This document shows, in pieces, positions 43,851 through 52,864 of a DNA stretch of 64,000 nucleotides (position 1 is its first letter; every line of letters starts with the position of its first letter). The DNA lies in assembly GCA_045110575.1 (NCBI GenBank), contig JBGCGF010000052.1, forward strand, positions 90,442-154,441. Direction: 5' to 3'. The notes beneath the pieces were generated by a model, which worked only from the letters and a program-made list of their open reading frames with translations, was not told where the DNA came from and made no database searches. This DNA comes from CALDTK01 sp045110575. Its GTDB lineage: Bacteria; Bacteroidota; Bacteroidia; Chitinophagales; Saprospiraceae. Both the position numbers and the translations under genes were made by a program.

Positions 43851-45137
43851 GTGTCAGCATCAAGTTTTATAGCCAAACGTATCTCTTCCACAACCGGAGG
43901 AAAGCTCGCCTCGCTCATCATCCGATTGGCGATCGTGAGTACCGCGCTATGCGTAGCCGTGATGATTATCACCTCTGCCTTGTTGCGAGGATTTAAGTCT
44001 GAAATTTCAGAGAAGATCTTTGGATTTTGGGGCCACGTACACATTGCCGCGACGCAAAGCGGTGACGGACTTTTCGAAGCGGTTCCTTTTTCGAAGGATG
44101 CTGATTGGATAGACAGCCTGCGTAACATCAAAGGAGCGATACCATATTCTGCCACTGTGCAGGCCTTAGGTTTTGGCGAAAGCTCTAAAGCGGGTGTACG
44201 ACGTGTACAGACGTACATCGTAAAGCCAGGTGTCATTCAGACCAAAGACGAGATCGAAGGCATCTTACTCAAGGGCGCAGGCGATGATTTTGAATGGACC
44301 TTTTTCGAAAAACACCTGCGATCTGGTGAGTTGCCCAACCTAACAGATACCGTCGCCTCGCGCATGGTGATACTAAGTGAGCAGACCGCAGCTCGCGTTA
44401 ACCTCAAGGTTGGTGATCCTTTTCTCGTCCACTTTCCAGAAGGAAGGCAGATGCGAAAACTTCGGTTTGAAGTTGGTGGACTGTACCGCACAGGACTTGA
44501 AGAATACGACACCCAATTTGCCATCGTGGATCAACGCGTATTGCAGCGCATTCTGAAATGGGAACCCGATCAAGTGAGTGGGGTAGAGATGATCTTGAAA
44601 GATGTCGACGACCTCAAAGGGATGGCAGCTCACGCGTATTTTGACGTGGTACCTTCGAACGTATATGCGGAAAGCGTCCGTGAACGATTCCCAGGAATCT
44701 TCGAGTGGCTTGACTTGCAAGACCTCAATGAATATGTAATTATAGGGCTCATGCTCCTCGTTTGCGTGATCAATATGGTGACCGCTTTGCTGATTCTCAT
44801 TCTCGAACGCAGCAAAATGGTCGGCGTGCTTCGCACCATGGGCATGAGTGGATCTTCACTGCAAAACATCTTCATGCGCTTCGGTTTGCGGGTACTACTC
44901 AAGGGCCTTTTTTGGGGTAACCTGATTGGGTTGGGACTATGCTTCATCCAGAAGAAAACCGGCATCATCAGTCTTAGTGAAGAGAACTATTACCTGAGCA
45001 CGGCTCCGATATCCGTCAATTGGTGGATGTGGGCAGGTCTCAACATTGGGACTGTGGTTGTGGTCATGGGATTGCTAATGATTCCAGCGCTTTTTGTCAC
45101 CCGGATCGATCCAGTGAAAACCATTCGTTTCGATTGA
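43851..45137 (+). CDS. FtsX-like permease (LolC/E or MacB-type)
   Basis: A 428-residue ABC permease with one N-terminal membrane helix (about 22-45), a long periplasmic domain (about 48-285) and three C-terminal helices (about 290-315, 340-362 and 392-415). The FtsX core is clear (LILILERSKMVGVLRTMGMSGSSLQNIFMRFG). A GTG at 43851 is the apparent start. LolC/E-type permeases act with an ATPase in lipoprotein sorting; no ATPase gene is adjacent. It is divergent from tyrS with 44 bases between them and starts a likely operon with the next two genes. It carries an exact 14-bp motif copy (44170-44183). Confidence 0.88.
   Translation: MSASSFIAKRISSTTGGKLASLIIRLAIVSTALCVAVMIITSALLRGFKSEISEKIFGFWGHVHIAATQSGDGLFEAVPFSKDADWIDSLRNIKGAIPYSATVQALGFGESSKAGVRRVQTYIVKPGVIQTKDEIEGILLKGAGDDFEWTFFEKHLRSGELPNLTDTVASRMVILSEQTAARVNLKVGDPFLVHFPEGRQMRKLRFEVGGLYRTGLEEYDTQFAIVDQRVLQRILKWEPDQVSGVEMILKDVDDLKGMAAHAYFDVVPSNVYAESVRERFPGIFEWLDLQDLNEYVIIGLMLLVCVINMVTALLILILERSKMVGVLRTMGMSGSSLQNIFMRFGLRVLLKGLFWGNLIGLGLCFIQKKTGIISLSEENYYLSTAPISVNWWMWAGLNIGTVVVVMGLLMIPALFVTRIDPVKTIRFD
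44170..44183 (+). repeat. Exact 14-bp motif copy, in FtsX-like gene
   Basis: Gene-sense, read GFGES. Confidence 0.9.
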
Positions 45138-45152
45138 GCCTTTAGAGTCCAT

Positions 45153-45617
45153 ATGTTAATCGAACGGAGATTCAAACGAAGTCTGAAACAAGAATTGTCG
45201 GAGCGGAAACGCTTCAGGTTTAGGGATGCAATTGTGATTGGTATCCTGGCGATGGTAGCGGCAGATAATACCGTGTTTCCTAGTGAAATTTATGCCGTCA
45301 GGATCTTTGCTTGGGGCGCTATCGCGGGTATCTCTTACGCGGTAATAGCGCTTGCCTTTGCACAGATTCGGGCCAAAGCTCAACCGATGGACCATACACT
45401 ACGCATGTCTCCAGAGGGGGTAGAGGTGGTCAATAACTTGAAGCAATCGACCCGTGAATTTGAATGGTCAGATTTTGAACGAGTGGCCATTTCAGACGAA
45501 GGATTTGAGATTAAGCGCAAAGAGGCGAAGCGTGGTGAGACTTATTTTGTCAAACGCGCAGCATTAAGCCCTGAGGAGGACACCTTTCTAGGGACTCGTC
45601 TCGTTGATCTGGGGTGA
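45153..45617 (+). CDS. Small membrane protein with two helices and soluble C-terminal domain
   Basis: A 154-residue protein of unknown function. Two predicted membrane helices (about 25-43 and 49-70) are followed by a soluble part (about 78-154) rich in Glu, Ser and Phe. The C-terminal half has the size and strand pattern of small PH-like/YcxB-like domains, but the match is weak. It overlaps the next gene by 4 bases (GTGA) and follows the FtsX-like gene by 15, so the three form one unit. Confidence 0.65.
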   Translation: MLIERRFKRSLKQELSERKRFRFRDAIVIGILAMVAADNTVFPSEIYAVRIFAWGAIAGISYAVIALAFAQIRAKAQPMDHTLRMSPEGVEVVNNLKQSTREFEWSDFERVAISDEGFEIKRKEAKRGETYFVKRAALSPEEDTFLGTRLVDLG

Positions 45618-46270
45618 GATGGAGGCTTCTTGAGTTAAACTGGCAGCATTGGCGAAAAAACTACCGCCAACGACTGCATGAAGTGGTGTTTTGGCGAAAG
45701 CATGAACACGCTTGGCAATCGGGCTATGGAGCATCGAGGCCTGGACTATTGGAGTATTCCTTTGAAGCGGCTGTTCGAATTGCAGAACTACTTGGAATAG
45801 GATTAGTCTTCGCACTTTTTGAATCCTTGTTCGCAGGAGGAAGATTTCGTTCGCTTACTAGGGCCGAGTCAGCTTTCGCCAAAACCTATTTCGCGGATGT
45901 CGAATTAGACATGGTGCTATTAGATGAAGGCGCAAAGTGGATCGCTAAACCGTTGCGGATTGCATACGTGGCTGGTGTTGTGATAAAGACACACGGACCG
46001 TTTTCTAGTCGATTACTTATTCATGAGCTTGTTCATGTGCGGCAGTTTCGTCGTTGGGGTTGGGCGTACACTGCCAAAGCCTTGATGGCGCAGTGGACGG
46101 GCGATGGTTATGCTGTTCCGGCGCAGTTAGCCTTCTCCCGAGCGGATATAAACGTTGATCACGAGCGCAGGCGAACTCTTCGAACATTCCATCCGGCTTT
46201 GAATGCCGAGCAAGAGGCGCGGCGGTTGGAGCAGTGGGTGATGGGAGATACTCGCTTTGGCGTGGCTTAA
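45614..46270 (+). CDS. HExxH-motif protein, membrane-linked, DUF4157-like
   Basis: A 218-residue protein starting with GTG at 45614 (4-base overlap with the preceding gene). A hydrophobic segment lies near residues 53-70. The motif LIHELVHVRQFRRWGW (about 136-151) contains the zinc-metalloprotease HExxH, similar to the DUF4157-like domain HELTHVVQQ-type. Whether it is an active protease is unknown; no third ligand is identified. It carries two exact copies of the 14-bp motif (45688-45701 read FWRK, 45872-45885 read AFAKT), the highest density in the window. Confidence 0.6.
   Translation: MRWRLLELNWQHWRKNYRQRLHEVVFWRKHEHAWQSGYGASRPGLLEYSFEAAVRIAELLGIGLVFALFESLFAGGRFRSLTRAESAFAKTYFADVELDMVLLDEGAKWIAKPLRIAYVAGVVIKTHGPFSSRLLIHELVHVRQFRRWGWAYTAKALMAQWTGDGYAVPAQLAFSRADINVDHERRRTLRTFHPALNAEQEARRLEQWVMGDTRFGVA
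45688..45701 (+). repeat. Exact 14-bp motif copy, in HExxH protein gene (first)
   Basis: Gene-sense, read FWRK; this is the only exact copy in that frame. Confidence 0.9.
45872..45885 (-). repeat. Exact 14-bp motif copy, in HExxH protein gene (second)
   Basis: Antisense to the gene, read AFAKT; 170 bases from the previous copy and opposite to it. Confidence 0.9.
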
Positions 46271-46409
46271 ACGATTTAGTTCGGCGTGCTACGCTCTGGT
46301 TCTACGTGCTTTAGCGCGCCATCATATCGCTGCTGCTAACACACCTCAAACCTGATCCTTTGACTATGTTTGCCATAGAGCAAGTTCCTCTGCTTCAAAA
46401 CACTCAGAC

Positions 46410-47360
46410 ATGGTACGGTACTTCACAAAAGATGCAGGCAAAGTCGTTGAGTTAGAGGCATCATATCAAAGAGGTTGGGCGCACTTATGTCCTCCTTTTG
46501 ACGAAGGTGAACTTGCAGCGTTCGCACGGACGCATCACATCCCACTTGACTTCCTAAGTGATTCGCTCGATATTGATGAGCGAAGTCGCTACGAGCGAGA
46601 AGAAGAGGTTCGCCTCATTCTGATCAATACGCCAGTAGAAAACGCATTGCTGGTCGAAGACAATGATGCGATCTACATCACCGCACCGATTGGTATCGTG
46701 CTGACACCTGACCTTACGGTAACGATCACTTCTGCTAAAGAGACGATCCTGCAGTTGTTTGTGGATGAGAAGATCCGAGCTTTTGATCCTGCCGATCAAT
46801 CCGGTTTTGTATTGCGGATTCTGGAACAGAACGTGTTCCGATTTACGACGTACCTGCGTAACCTAAACAAGCGTCGCAACAGTATTGAGCGTGAGCTCTA
46901 TGACTCGAGTCAGAACAAGGAGTTACGTCAGTTGCTCGCGATTGAGAAATCTCTGGTCTTCTTCGTGAACTCGCTGTCGACCAATGAGCTTCTCAAAATG
47001 AAGATGAAGCGTACCGACTTTATAGGAATCCGCAACGATGAGATCAAGTCCGATTTGTTTGAAGACATCATCATCGACAATTCGCAGGCCTTGGAGATGA
47101 GTAACATCTACACCAACATCCTTGGTGGAACGATGGACGCTTACTCTTCTATCATTTCAAACAACCTAAACGTTGTCATTCAACGCCTTACGTTCATTAC
47201 GATCGTTCTGACGGTGCCGACCTTGGTGGCGAGTTTGTTCGGAATGAACGTTCCAGTGCCCTTTGCAGATGAGTCATGGGCGTTTGGTGCGATCATAGGA
47301 CTCAGTGTCCTGTTTACGCTCTTACTCGTTTGGTACTTTAGGAGTAAGAAGTTGTTTTAG
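46410..47360 (+). CDS. corA: Magnesium/cobalt transporter CorA
   Basis: CorA is a pentameric divalent-cation channel. The 316 residues have a cytosolic alpha/beta domain, a long helix (about 180-250) and two C-terminal membrane helices (about 255-275 and 290-312). The selectivity motif GMN is in SLFGMNVPVPFADE at about 278-280. Length and layout are normal. It stands alone, followed by the large nrd upstream region. Confidence 0.95.
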   Translation: MVRYFTKDAGKVVELEASYQRGWAHLCPPFDEGELAAFARTHHIPLDFLSDSLDIDERSRYEREEEVRLILINTPVENALLVEDNDAIYITAPIGIVLTPDLTVTITSAKETILQLFVDEKIRAFDPADQSGFVLRILEQNVFRFTTYLRNLNKRRNSIERELYDSSQNKELRQLLAIEKSLVFFVNSLSTNELLKMKMKRTDFIGIRNDEIKSDLFEDIIIDNSQALEMSNIYTNILGGTMDAYSSIISNNLNVVIQRLTFITIVLTVPTLVASLFGMNVPVPFADESWAFGAIIGLSVLFTLLLVWYFRSKKLF

Positions 47361-48017
47361 AAATGTGCTTGAAGGGAAGAAAGGCAGCGAAGTTTCGCTA
47401 ACAACGCTGTTACGCGCTCTAAGCCCACTCGAACTTTTTGCCAAAAACTTGGATTCTACCAGTTTTCCTCGAACGAAATCAGCCCTGTCGTATTGTCCTT
47501 CCTCCATCCGTGAAGAGTTGGCTTTTCCCCAGTATCTCAAGCAATTCTTAGACTTATAATTAGCTGATGTTCAATTGGAAACGCTTGCTGAATTACCGTT
47601 ATATGATACGGTTTTGACAACTTTCCTCAACTTATACACGAGGTTTGTTAACACTGAGCACGCGGATAAGCGCTATTTAAGTCGTTGATATAGTGTGTTT
47701 TATATATGTTATCCACATCTGTGGATTACGTGAACCCTTTCGAGCCTCCATTGGAAGAGTCGTGCTGGTATCTTAGCACTCCGGCAAACGATCACATCTA
47801 GCACTTAGAAACACGTCGTATCCGTCCGCCCGCCGAGGGCCTTCTGGTATCTCTTTTAGAGCTGCCAAACACAACAGTTGCATTCTCTGTACGAACCGTA
47901 AGTGGTCTCCACTTAAGGGTGTAAAAAGACTGCCCTGTTTATACCTTCTTACTAACGTGTAAGATCGTTTTTGCCTTCAACTTATCCGAAAGTGTAGCAC
48001 TCTCTTCTAGCGTCTAC
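47361..48017. promoter_or_regulatory. 657-bp region upstream of nrdB with DnaA-box-like and NrdR-like words
   Basis: No coding frame. It contains TTATCCACA (47709-47717), a perfect DnaA box, two bases from TGTGGATTA (47720-47728), an inverted near-match, plus TTATACACG (47632-47640), one base off. Just upstream is an AT-rich stretch. ATATAGTGT (47688-47696) equals the right half of the NrdR box. Hairpins also lie at 47762-47779 and 47899-47915. No DnaA gene is nearby, so a replication origin is less likely than control of nrdBA, a use known in E. coli. Confidence 0.5.
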
Positions 48018-49019
48018 ATGAAACAACTTCTTCTTATGAGCACCGCAACTGCGCCTACTGAAAAAATTCTCCAGGACAATCCTGGACGCTTTGTCTTATT
48101 TCCTATTGAGCACTCAGATATCTGGGACTGGTACAAGAAACAACAGGCTTGTTTCTGGACAGCAGAAGAGATCGATCTCGGTCAAGACCTCAAGGATTGG
48201 GAAACACTCTCAGCTGATGAGCAGTACTTCATCAAGCACGTACTTGCATTCTTCGCAGCGAGCGACGGAATCGTAAACGAGAACCTTGCTGAGAATTTCG
48301 TTGCGGAGGTTCAGTATACAGAGGCGAAGATGTTTTACGGTTTCCAGATTGCGATGGAAAACATCCACTCTGAAACGTACTCACTCCTTATAGATACGTA
48401 CATCAAGGACAACAAGGAGAAGGATTACCTTTTTAACGCTGTTGAAACGATGCCTTGCGTCAAGAAGAAAGCAGACTGGGCACTTCGCTGGATCGACGGA
48501 GGAAGTTTTGCCGAAAGGTTGATTGCCTTTGCCGCAGTAGAAGGAATCTTCTTCTCTGGTTCATTCTGCTCAATCTTCTGGCTCAAGAAGCGCGGCCTTA
48601 TGCCAGGTCTCACCTTCTCTAACGAGCTTATCAGCCGTGACGAGGGAATGCACTGTGATTTCGCATGTCTCCTTTACAACGATCACATCGAGCACAAACT
48701 CCCTAAGGAGACTGTGATGAAGATCATCTGTGATGCAGTTGAGATGGAAAAAGAGTTCGTTTGTGAAGCAATTCCTGTACGTCTCATCGGAATGAACGCT
48801 GAGCTCATGGTTCAGTACATCGAGTGTGTAGCTGATCGCCTCCTCGAGTCACTCGGTTGTGACAAAGTATACGGATCAGAAAATCCATTCCCATGGATGG
48901 ACATGATCAGCCTCCAGGGCAAAACCAACTTTTTCGAGAAGCGCGTTGGCGATTACCAGAAAGCTGGAATCACAACCGGTCGCGAGAACCAGGTTTTCTC
49001 TTTGGACGAGGACTTCTAA
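48018..49019 (+). CDS. nrdB: Class Ia ribonucleotide reductase, beta subunit (R2)
   Basis: R2 houses the di-iron/tyrosyl radical that starts deoxynucleotide synthesis. The 333-residue protein resembles eukaryotic R2 more than E. coli NrdB. The radical tyrosine is in AKMFYGFQIAMENIHSETY (about 106-124), which also supplies Glu and His iron ligands; other ligands are in WETLSADEQYFIKHVLAFFAASDGIVNEN and SRDEGMHCDF. An internal ATG at 48036 would give a slightly shorter protein; both are acceptable. It precedes nrdA by 160 bases. Confidence 0.96.
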   Translation: MKQLLLMSTATAPTEKILQDNPGRFVLFPIEHSDIWDWYKKQQACFWTAEEIDLGQDLKDWETLSADEQYFIKHVLAFFAASDGIVNENLAENFVAEVQYTEAKMFYGFQIAMENIHSETYSLLIDTYIKDNKEKDYLFNAVETMPCVKKKADWALRWIDGGSFAERLIAFAAVEGIFFSGSFCSIFWLKKRGLMPGLTFSNELISRDEGMHCDFACLLYNDHIEHKLPKETVMKIICDAVEMEKEFVCEAIPVRLIGMNAELMVQYIECVADRLLESLGCDKVYGSENPFPWMDMISLQGKTNFFEKRVGDYQKAGITTGRENQVFSLDEDF

Positions 49020-49179
49020 ATCCAACTGACTTTTACAATTCAAGAAGTCACGAGCGAGAAGCATATTCCTATTCTTCTCGCTCGAGACCTCTTTTACCGC
49101 ATGGGTTAAGACAGCCCATTTCTAACGGATATACAACACCACACTTCACAAACACTACACGTAGCACACCCACAACACT

Positions 49180-51669
49180 ATGCAAGTACTAAAGCGCAAC
49201 GGACGTCGAGAGGACGTTTCTTTTGACAAGATCACCGCACGTATCAAAAAGCTCTGTTGGGGGCTAAGTGACTATGTAGAACCGATCACGATTTCTCAAA
49301 AGGTGATTCAAGGTCTTTATGATGGTGTGACCACGACTGAGCTTGATAACCTCGCAGCGGAAACCTCTGCAACCATGGCTCCTGTCCACCCGGACTACGC
49401 TATGCTTGCTGCACGAATCGCTGTATCCAACCTGCACAAAAACACGAGTAAGAACTTCGTGCAGACGATGCAAGACCTGCATGACTACATCGATCCAAAG
49501 ACCGGCGATAAAGCAGGCCTGATCAGTGATGAAGCACTTGCAGTTGCAAAAAAGCACAAGGCCAAGCTCAACTCTTCGATCATTTACGATCGCGACTTTG
49601 AGTTCGACTTCTTCGGTTTCAAAACACTAGAGCGTAGCTACCTCCTTCGCATGGACGGAGAAGTTGTGGAGCGTCCACAGCACATGCTTATGCGTGTTGC
49701 GATTGGTATTCACGGTGAGGATATCGAGTCTGCCATTCAGACGTATGAGTTGATGAGTCAGAAGTGGTTCATTCATGCCACACCAACCCTGTTCAACGCA
49801 GGTACTCCAAAGCCACAGTTGAGCTCTTGTTTCCTTCTTTCGATGACCGAGGATTCTATACCTGGCATCTTCGAAACCCTCACTCGCTGTGCGAAGATCT
49901 CGCAAAGTGCTGGTGGTATCGGACTAAGCGTTCACAACGTGCGCGCAACAGGAAGCTACATCAAGGGAACCGGTGGAACTTCCAACGGACTCGTACCGAT
50001 GCTACAGGTGTTTAACGACACCGCTCGCTATGTTGACCAAGGAGGTGGAAAGCGTAAAGGTGCTTTTGCAGTATACCTAGAGCCATGGCACGCGGATATT
50101 TTCCAGTTCCTTGACTTGAAGAAGAACCACGGTAAAGAAGAAATGCGTGCGCGCGACCTCTTCTACGCCATGTGGATTCCAGACCTCTTCATGCAACGTG
50201 TAAAGGACGGTGGCGATTGGACACTCTTTGATCCAAGCGAAGCACCAGGTCTTTTCGATGTTCACTCTGGTGAATTCGATGCACTCTACCACAAGTACGA
50301 AGCAGAAGGAAAAGGTCGTAAGACGATTCCTGCTCAAGAAGTATGGTTCGCTATCCTCGAGTCTCAAATTGAGACGGGTACACCATACATTCTTTACAAG
50401 GACGCAGCTAACCGCAAGTCCAACCAAAAGAACCTCGGAACCATCCGCTCATCGAATCTCTGTACAGAGATCCTTGAGTACACAAGTCCTGATGAAGTAG
50501 CTGTTTGTAACCTCGGTTCACTCAGTCTACCGAAGTTCGTCAACGAGCAAACCAAAGAGTTTGATCACGACAAACTGCACGAAATCACTCAGGTATTGAC
50601 ACGCAACCTCAACAAGGTGATCGATGTCAATTACTACCCAGTGATTGAGGCGCGTAACTCTAACATGCGTCACCGTCCGATCGGACTTGGTGTGCAAGGT
50701 TTGGCTGATGCGTTCATCCTTATGGGGCTCGCATTCGACAGTCCGGAGGCACGTAAAGTGAACCGTGATATTTTCGAGACGATCTACCACGCTGCGCTCA
50801 CACAATCTGTGAGAGAAGCGAAGGCTGATGGCGCCTACGAATCATTCAAAGGCAGTCCTGCAAGCGAAGGCATTCTCCAGTACGACATGTGGGGCGCTGT
50901 CCCAAGTGATCGTTGGGATTTCGCATCGCTTAAAGCAGACATTCAGAAGCACGGTCTTCGTAACTCACTTCTCGTTGCTCCGATGCCAACTGCATCTACC
51001 AGCCAGATCTTGGGTAACAATGAGTGCTTCGAGCCATACACAGCCAACATCTACACGCGTCGTACACTCTCCGGAGAGTTCGTTGTCGTGAACAAGCACC
51101 TCTTGAAGGACCTGCACCGTCTCGGCCTTTGGGACGAAACGATGAAGCAGCGCCTTATGGCTGCCAACGGTTCTGTGCAGCACATCATGGAAATTCCAAA
51201 GGAACTTCGTGATCGCTACAAGACGGTTTACGAAATCAGCCAAAAGGTCATTATCGACATGGCTGCTGATCGTGGAGCATTCGTTTGTCAGAGTCAATCA
51301 ATGAACTTGTTCGTTGAGGACGCTAGCTTCGGTAAGCTCTCAAGTATGCACTTCTACGGATGGCAAAAAGGCCTAAAGACAGGCATGTACTACCTCCGTT
51401 CGAAGGCAGCTGTTGATCCGATCAAGTTTACCCTTGACAAGCAGCACCAACGTGTGCAGTCAGGTGAAGCAGAAGTAGCAGCAACAGTAGTTGAGCAGGT
51501 TGCTATTCCTGTAGCAGCGCCAATCGCAGCGCCGGTTGCACCTACTCCTGTAGCCGCAGTTCCAACAGCTGTTGCTGCCGCAGGAAAGATGACAACCATC
51601 GAAGCAAAGGATCTCGGACCACAAGCGTGTAGCCTTGATGATCCTGATTGCATCATGTGCTCTGGTTGA
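49180..51669 (+). CDS. nrdA: Class Ia ribonucleotide reductase, alpha subunit (R1)
   Basis: R1 of 829 residues reduces ribonucleoside diphosphates. An N-terminal ATP-cone (about 1-90, MQVLKRNGRREDVSFDKITARI) is followed by the barrel with active-site Cys in LSSCFLL (about 217-223), NLCTEILEYTSPDEVAVCNLGSLSL and PMPTASTSQILGNNECFEP. The C-terminal swinging tail ends CIMCSG, the redox-active Cys pair. Between barrel and tail lies an Ala/Val/Pro-rich linker (about 770-800) that is longer than usual. It forms the nrdB-nrdA unit and is followed by a terminator. Confidence 0.97.
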   Translation: MQVLKRNGRREDVSFDKITARIKKLCWGLSDYVEPITISQKVIQGLYDGVTTTELDNLAAETSATMAPVHPDYAMLAARIAVSNLHKNTSKNFVQTMQDLHDYIDPKTGDKAGLISDEALAVAKKHKAKLNSSIIYDRDFEFDFFGFKTLERSYLLRMDGEVVERPQHMLMRVAIGIHGEDIESAIQTYELMSQKWFIHATPTLFNAGTPKPQLSSCFLLSMTEDSIPGIFETLTRCAKISQSAGGIGLSVHNVRATGSYIKGTGGTSNGLVPMLQVFNDTARYVDQGGGKRKGAFAVYLEPWHADIFQFLDLKKNHGKEEMRARDLFYAMWIPDLFMQRVKDGGDWTLFDPSEAPGLFDVHSGEFDALYHKYEAEGKGRKTIPAQEVWFAILESQIETGTPYILYKDAANRKSNQKNLGTIRSSNLCTEILEYTSPDEVAVCNLGSLSLPKFVNEQTKEFDHDKLHEITQVLTRNLNKVIDVNYYPVIEARNSNMRHRPIGLGVQGLADAFILMGLAFDSPEARKVNRDIFETIYHAALTQSVREAKADGAYESFKGSPASEGILQYDMWGAVPSDRWDFASLKADIQKHGLRNSLLVAPMPTASTSQILGNNECFEPYTANIYTRRTLSGEFVVVNKHLLKDLHRLGLWDETMKQRLMAANGSVQHIMEIPKELRDRYKTVYEISQKVIIDMAADRGAFVCQSQSMNLFVEDASFGKLSSMHFYGWQKGLKTGMYYLRSKAAVDPIKFTLDKQHQRVQSGEAEVAATVVEQVAIPVAAPIAAPVAPTPVAAVPTAVAAAGKMTTIEAKDLGPQACSLDDPDCIMCSG

Positions 51670-51750
51670 TTCTAACCGTTTTAACAGACACGTCTTTGGT
51701 TAGGAAGCGAATTCTTTTGTAAATTCATCCTAACTACAGATTGAGAAAAC

Positions 51751-51787
51751 GCAAGCCGGTTGTCACCACAAGGAGGCAACCGGTTTT
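51751..51787 (+). terminator. Terminator after nrdA
   Basis: CCGGTTG (51756-51762) pairs with CAACCGG (51777-51783), then TTTT. Its right arm is shared with a stronger perfect 18-bp hairpin (51781-51819), so the two structures may compete. Confidence 0.7.
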
Positions 51788-51987
51788 GCATTTTAGCCAA
51801 AGGCTAAAATGCAAAACCGAATTTTGAATTTTGAATGCCGAGATGTTTAGCTCGCCTTCGGCTCATTTTACGTATTGAATCATAATGTTGGAGCGTCCCT
51901 GTTAGCAGTCTAACCTCCAGCAGCGCAGCGGTCTAGTAGTGAAACGGTCTAACATCTTTTTTCTGACATCTCACATCTCATGTCCCA
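51781..51987 (+). repeat. Dispersed intergenic repeat, copy B (folP leader)
   Basis: A perfect 18-bp stem (51781-51798 / 51802-51819, loop AAA) contains TTTTAGCC-AAA-GGCTAAAA, the counterpart of the copy A hairpin. The 51-bp core 51820-51870 differs from copy A at 4 positions. The end repeats the CACATCTCATGTCCCAC-like words, and the folP ATG (51980) is inside them. No gene lies between the nrdA stop and folP. Confidence 0.72.
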
Positions 51988-52852
51988 CTTCTCTTTAAAC
52001 TGCAAAGGCCGTCTCCTCTCCCTACACCAACCGGTGGTCATGGGGATACTCAACGTGACGCCCGATAGTTTTTATGACGGAGGAAGGTTTGACCAAAGTG
52101 GTCAAGCGCAAGCTGATCAAGCCGCTAGGTTACTGGAAGAAGGAGCAGCAATTATCGATATCGGTGGTGCTAGTTCAAAGCCCAACGCAAAAACCGTAAG
52201 CCTACAGGAAGAGTTAGATCGAGTGATTCCCGTAGTTGAGGTTTTGGCGAAGGCTCATCCCGACGCTTTCTTTTCTATCGACACGTATCGCTCTGCAGTT
52301 GCAAAAGCTGCGATTGAAGCTGGTGTGCACATCATTAACGACATAAGTAGTGGCCAGCTGGACGATCAAATGTTCAAGACGGTTGCCGAGTTGAAAGTGC
52401 CCTATATCGGAATGCATATGCAAGGCACTCCTGATACAATGCAGGACGCACCAATCTATGAAGACGTAGTGCAAGAGGTATACTCAGGACTTGCCCAAAC
52501 AGCTTACGAGCTGCAAGCACTAGGATTGGTAGACATCGTCATTGATCCTGGATTTGGCTTCGGGAAAACGGTCGAGCACAACTATGAAATGCTCGCCCGT
52601 TTGTCTGAATTTCGCTTCTTGAACAGACCCATCCTTGTTGGCCTGAGTCGGAAGTCGATGATTTACCGTCCATTAGGAATAACGCCTGCTGCAGCGCTCA
52701 ACGGAACAACAGCATTGCACATGGCAGCACTAGAACGAGGAGCAAATATTTTGCGGGTTCACGATGTAAAAGAGGCTGTGGAAGCACGTGATTTGTATGT
52801 TGCGATCGAAGCGCAAAATCCGAAGCCGCTTTCACCCGTTCCTATCCCGTAA
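51980..52852 (+). CDS. folP: Dihydropteroate synthase
   Basis: FolP joins p-aminobenzoate to the pterin in folate synthesis. The 290 residues contain VMGILNVTPDSFYDGGRF (sulfonamide-binding region), EEGAAIIDIGGASSKPNAK, FFSIDTYRSAVAKAAIEAG and DPGFGFGKTVEHNYEMLARL, the usual substrate and phosphate sites. The start codon lies within the end of the repeated element that is also found before trpS, but the predicted N-terminus is normal. It is 12 bases upstream of a YheT-type hydrolase. Confidence 0.95.
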   Translation: MSHFSLNCKGRLLSLHQPVVMGILNVTPDSFYDGGRFDQSGQAQADQAARLLEEGAAIIDIGGASSKPNAKTVSLQEELDRVIPVVEVLAKAHPDAFFSIDTYRSAVAKAAIEAGVHIINDISSGQLDDQMFKTVAELKVPYIGMHMQGTPDTMQDAPIYEDVVQEVYSGLAQTAYELQALGLVDIVIDPGFGFGKTVEHNYEMLARLSEFRFLNRPILVGLSRKSMIYRPLGITPAAALNGTTALHMAALERGANILRVHDVKEAVEARDLYVAIEAQNPKPLSPVPIP

Positions 52853-52864
52853 TTACTAGGATAA

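Noticed and set aside
47632..47728. Chromosomal replication origin
   Set aside because: Only one perfect and two imperfect DnaA boxes, and no dnaA, rpmH or gidA-type neighbours.
47361..48017. Cobalamin riboswitch upstream of nrdB
   Set aside because: No B12-box or characteristic stem was seen, although such riboswitches can precede reductase genes.
48487..48520. Words GTTTTGCCGAAAGG near 48504 and 58636 as members of the 14-bp family
   Set aside because: They differ at two or more conserved positions (7 and 14); not counted.
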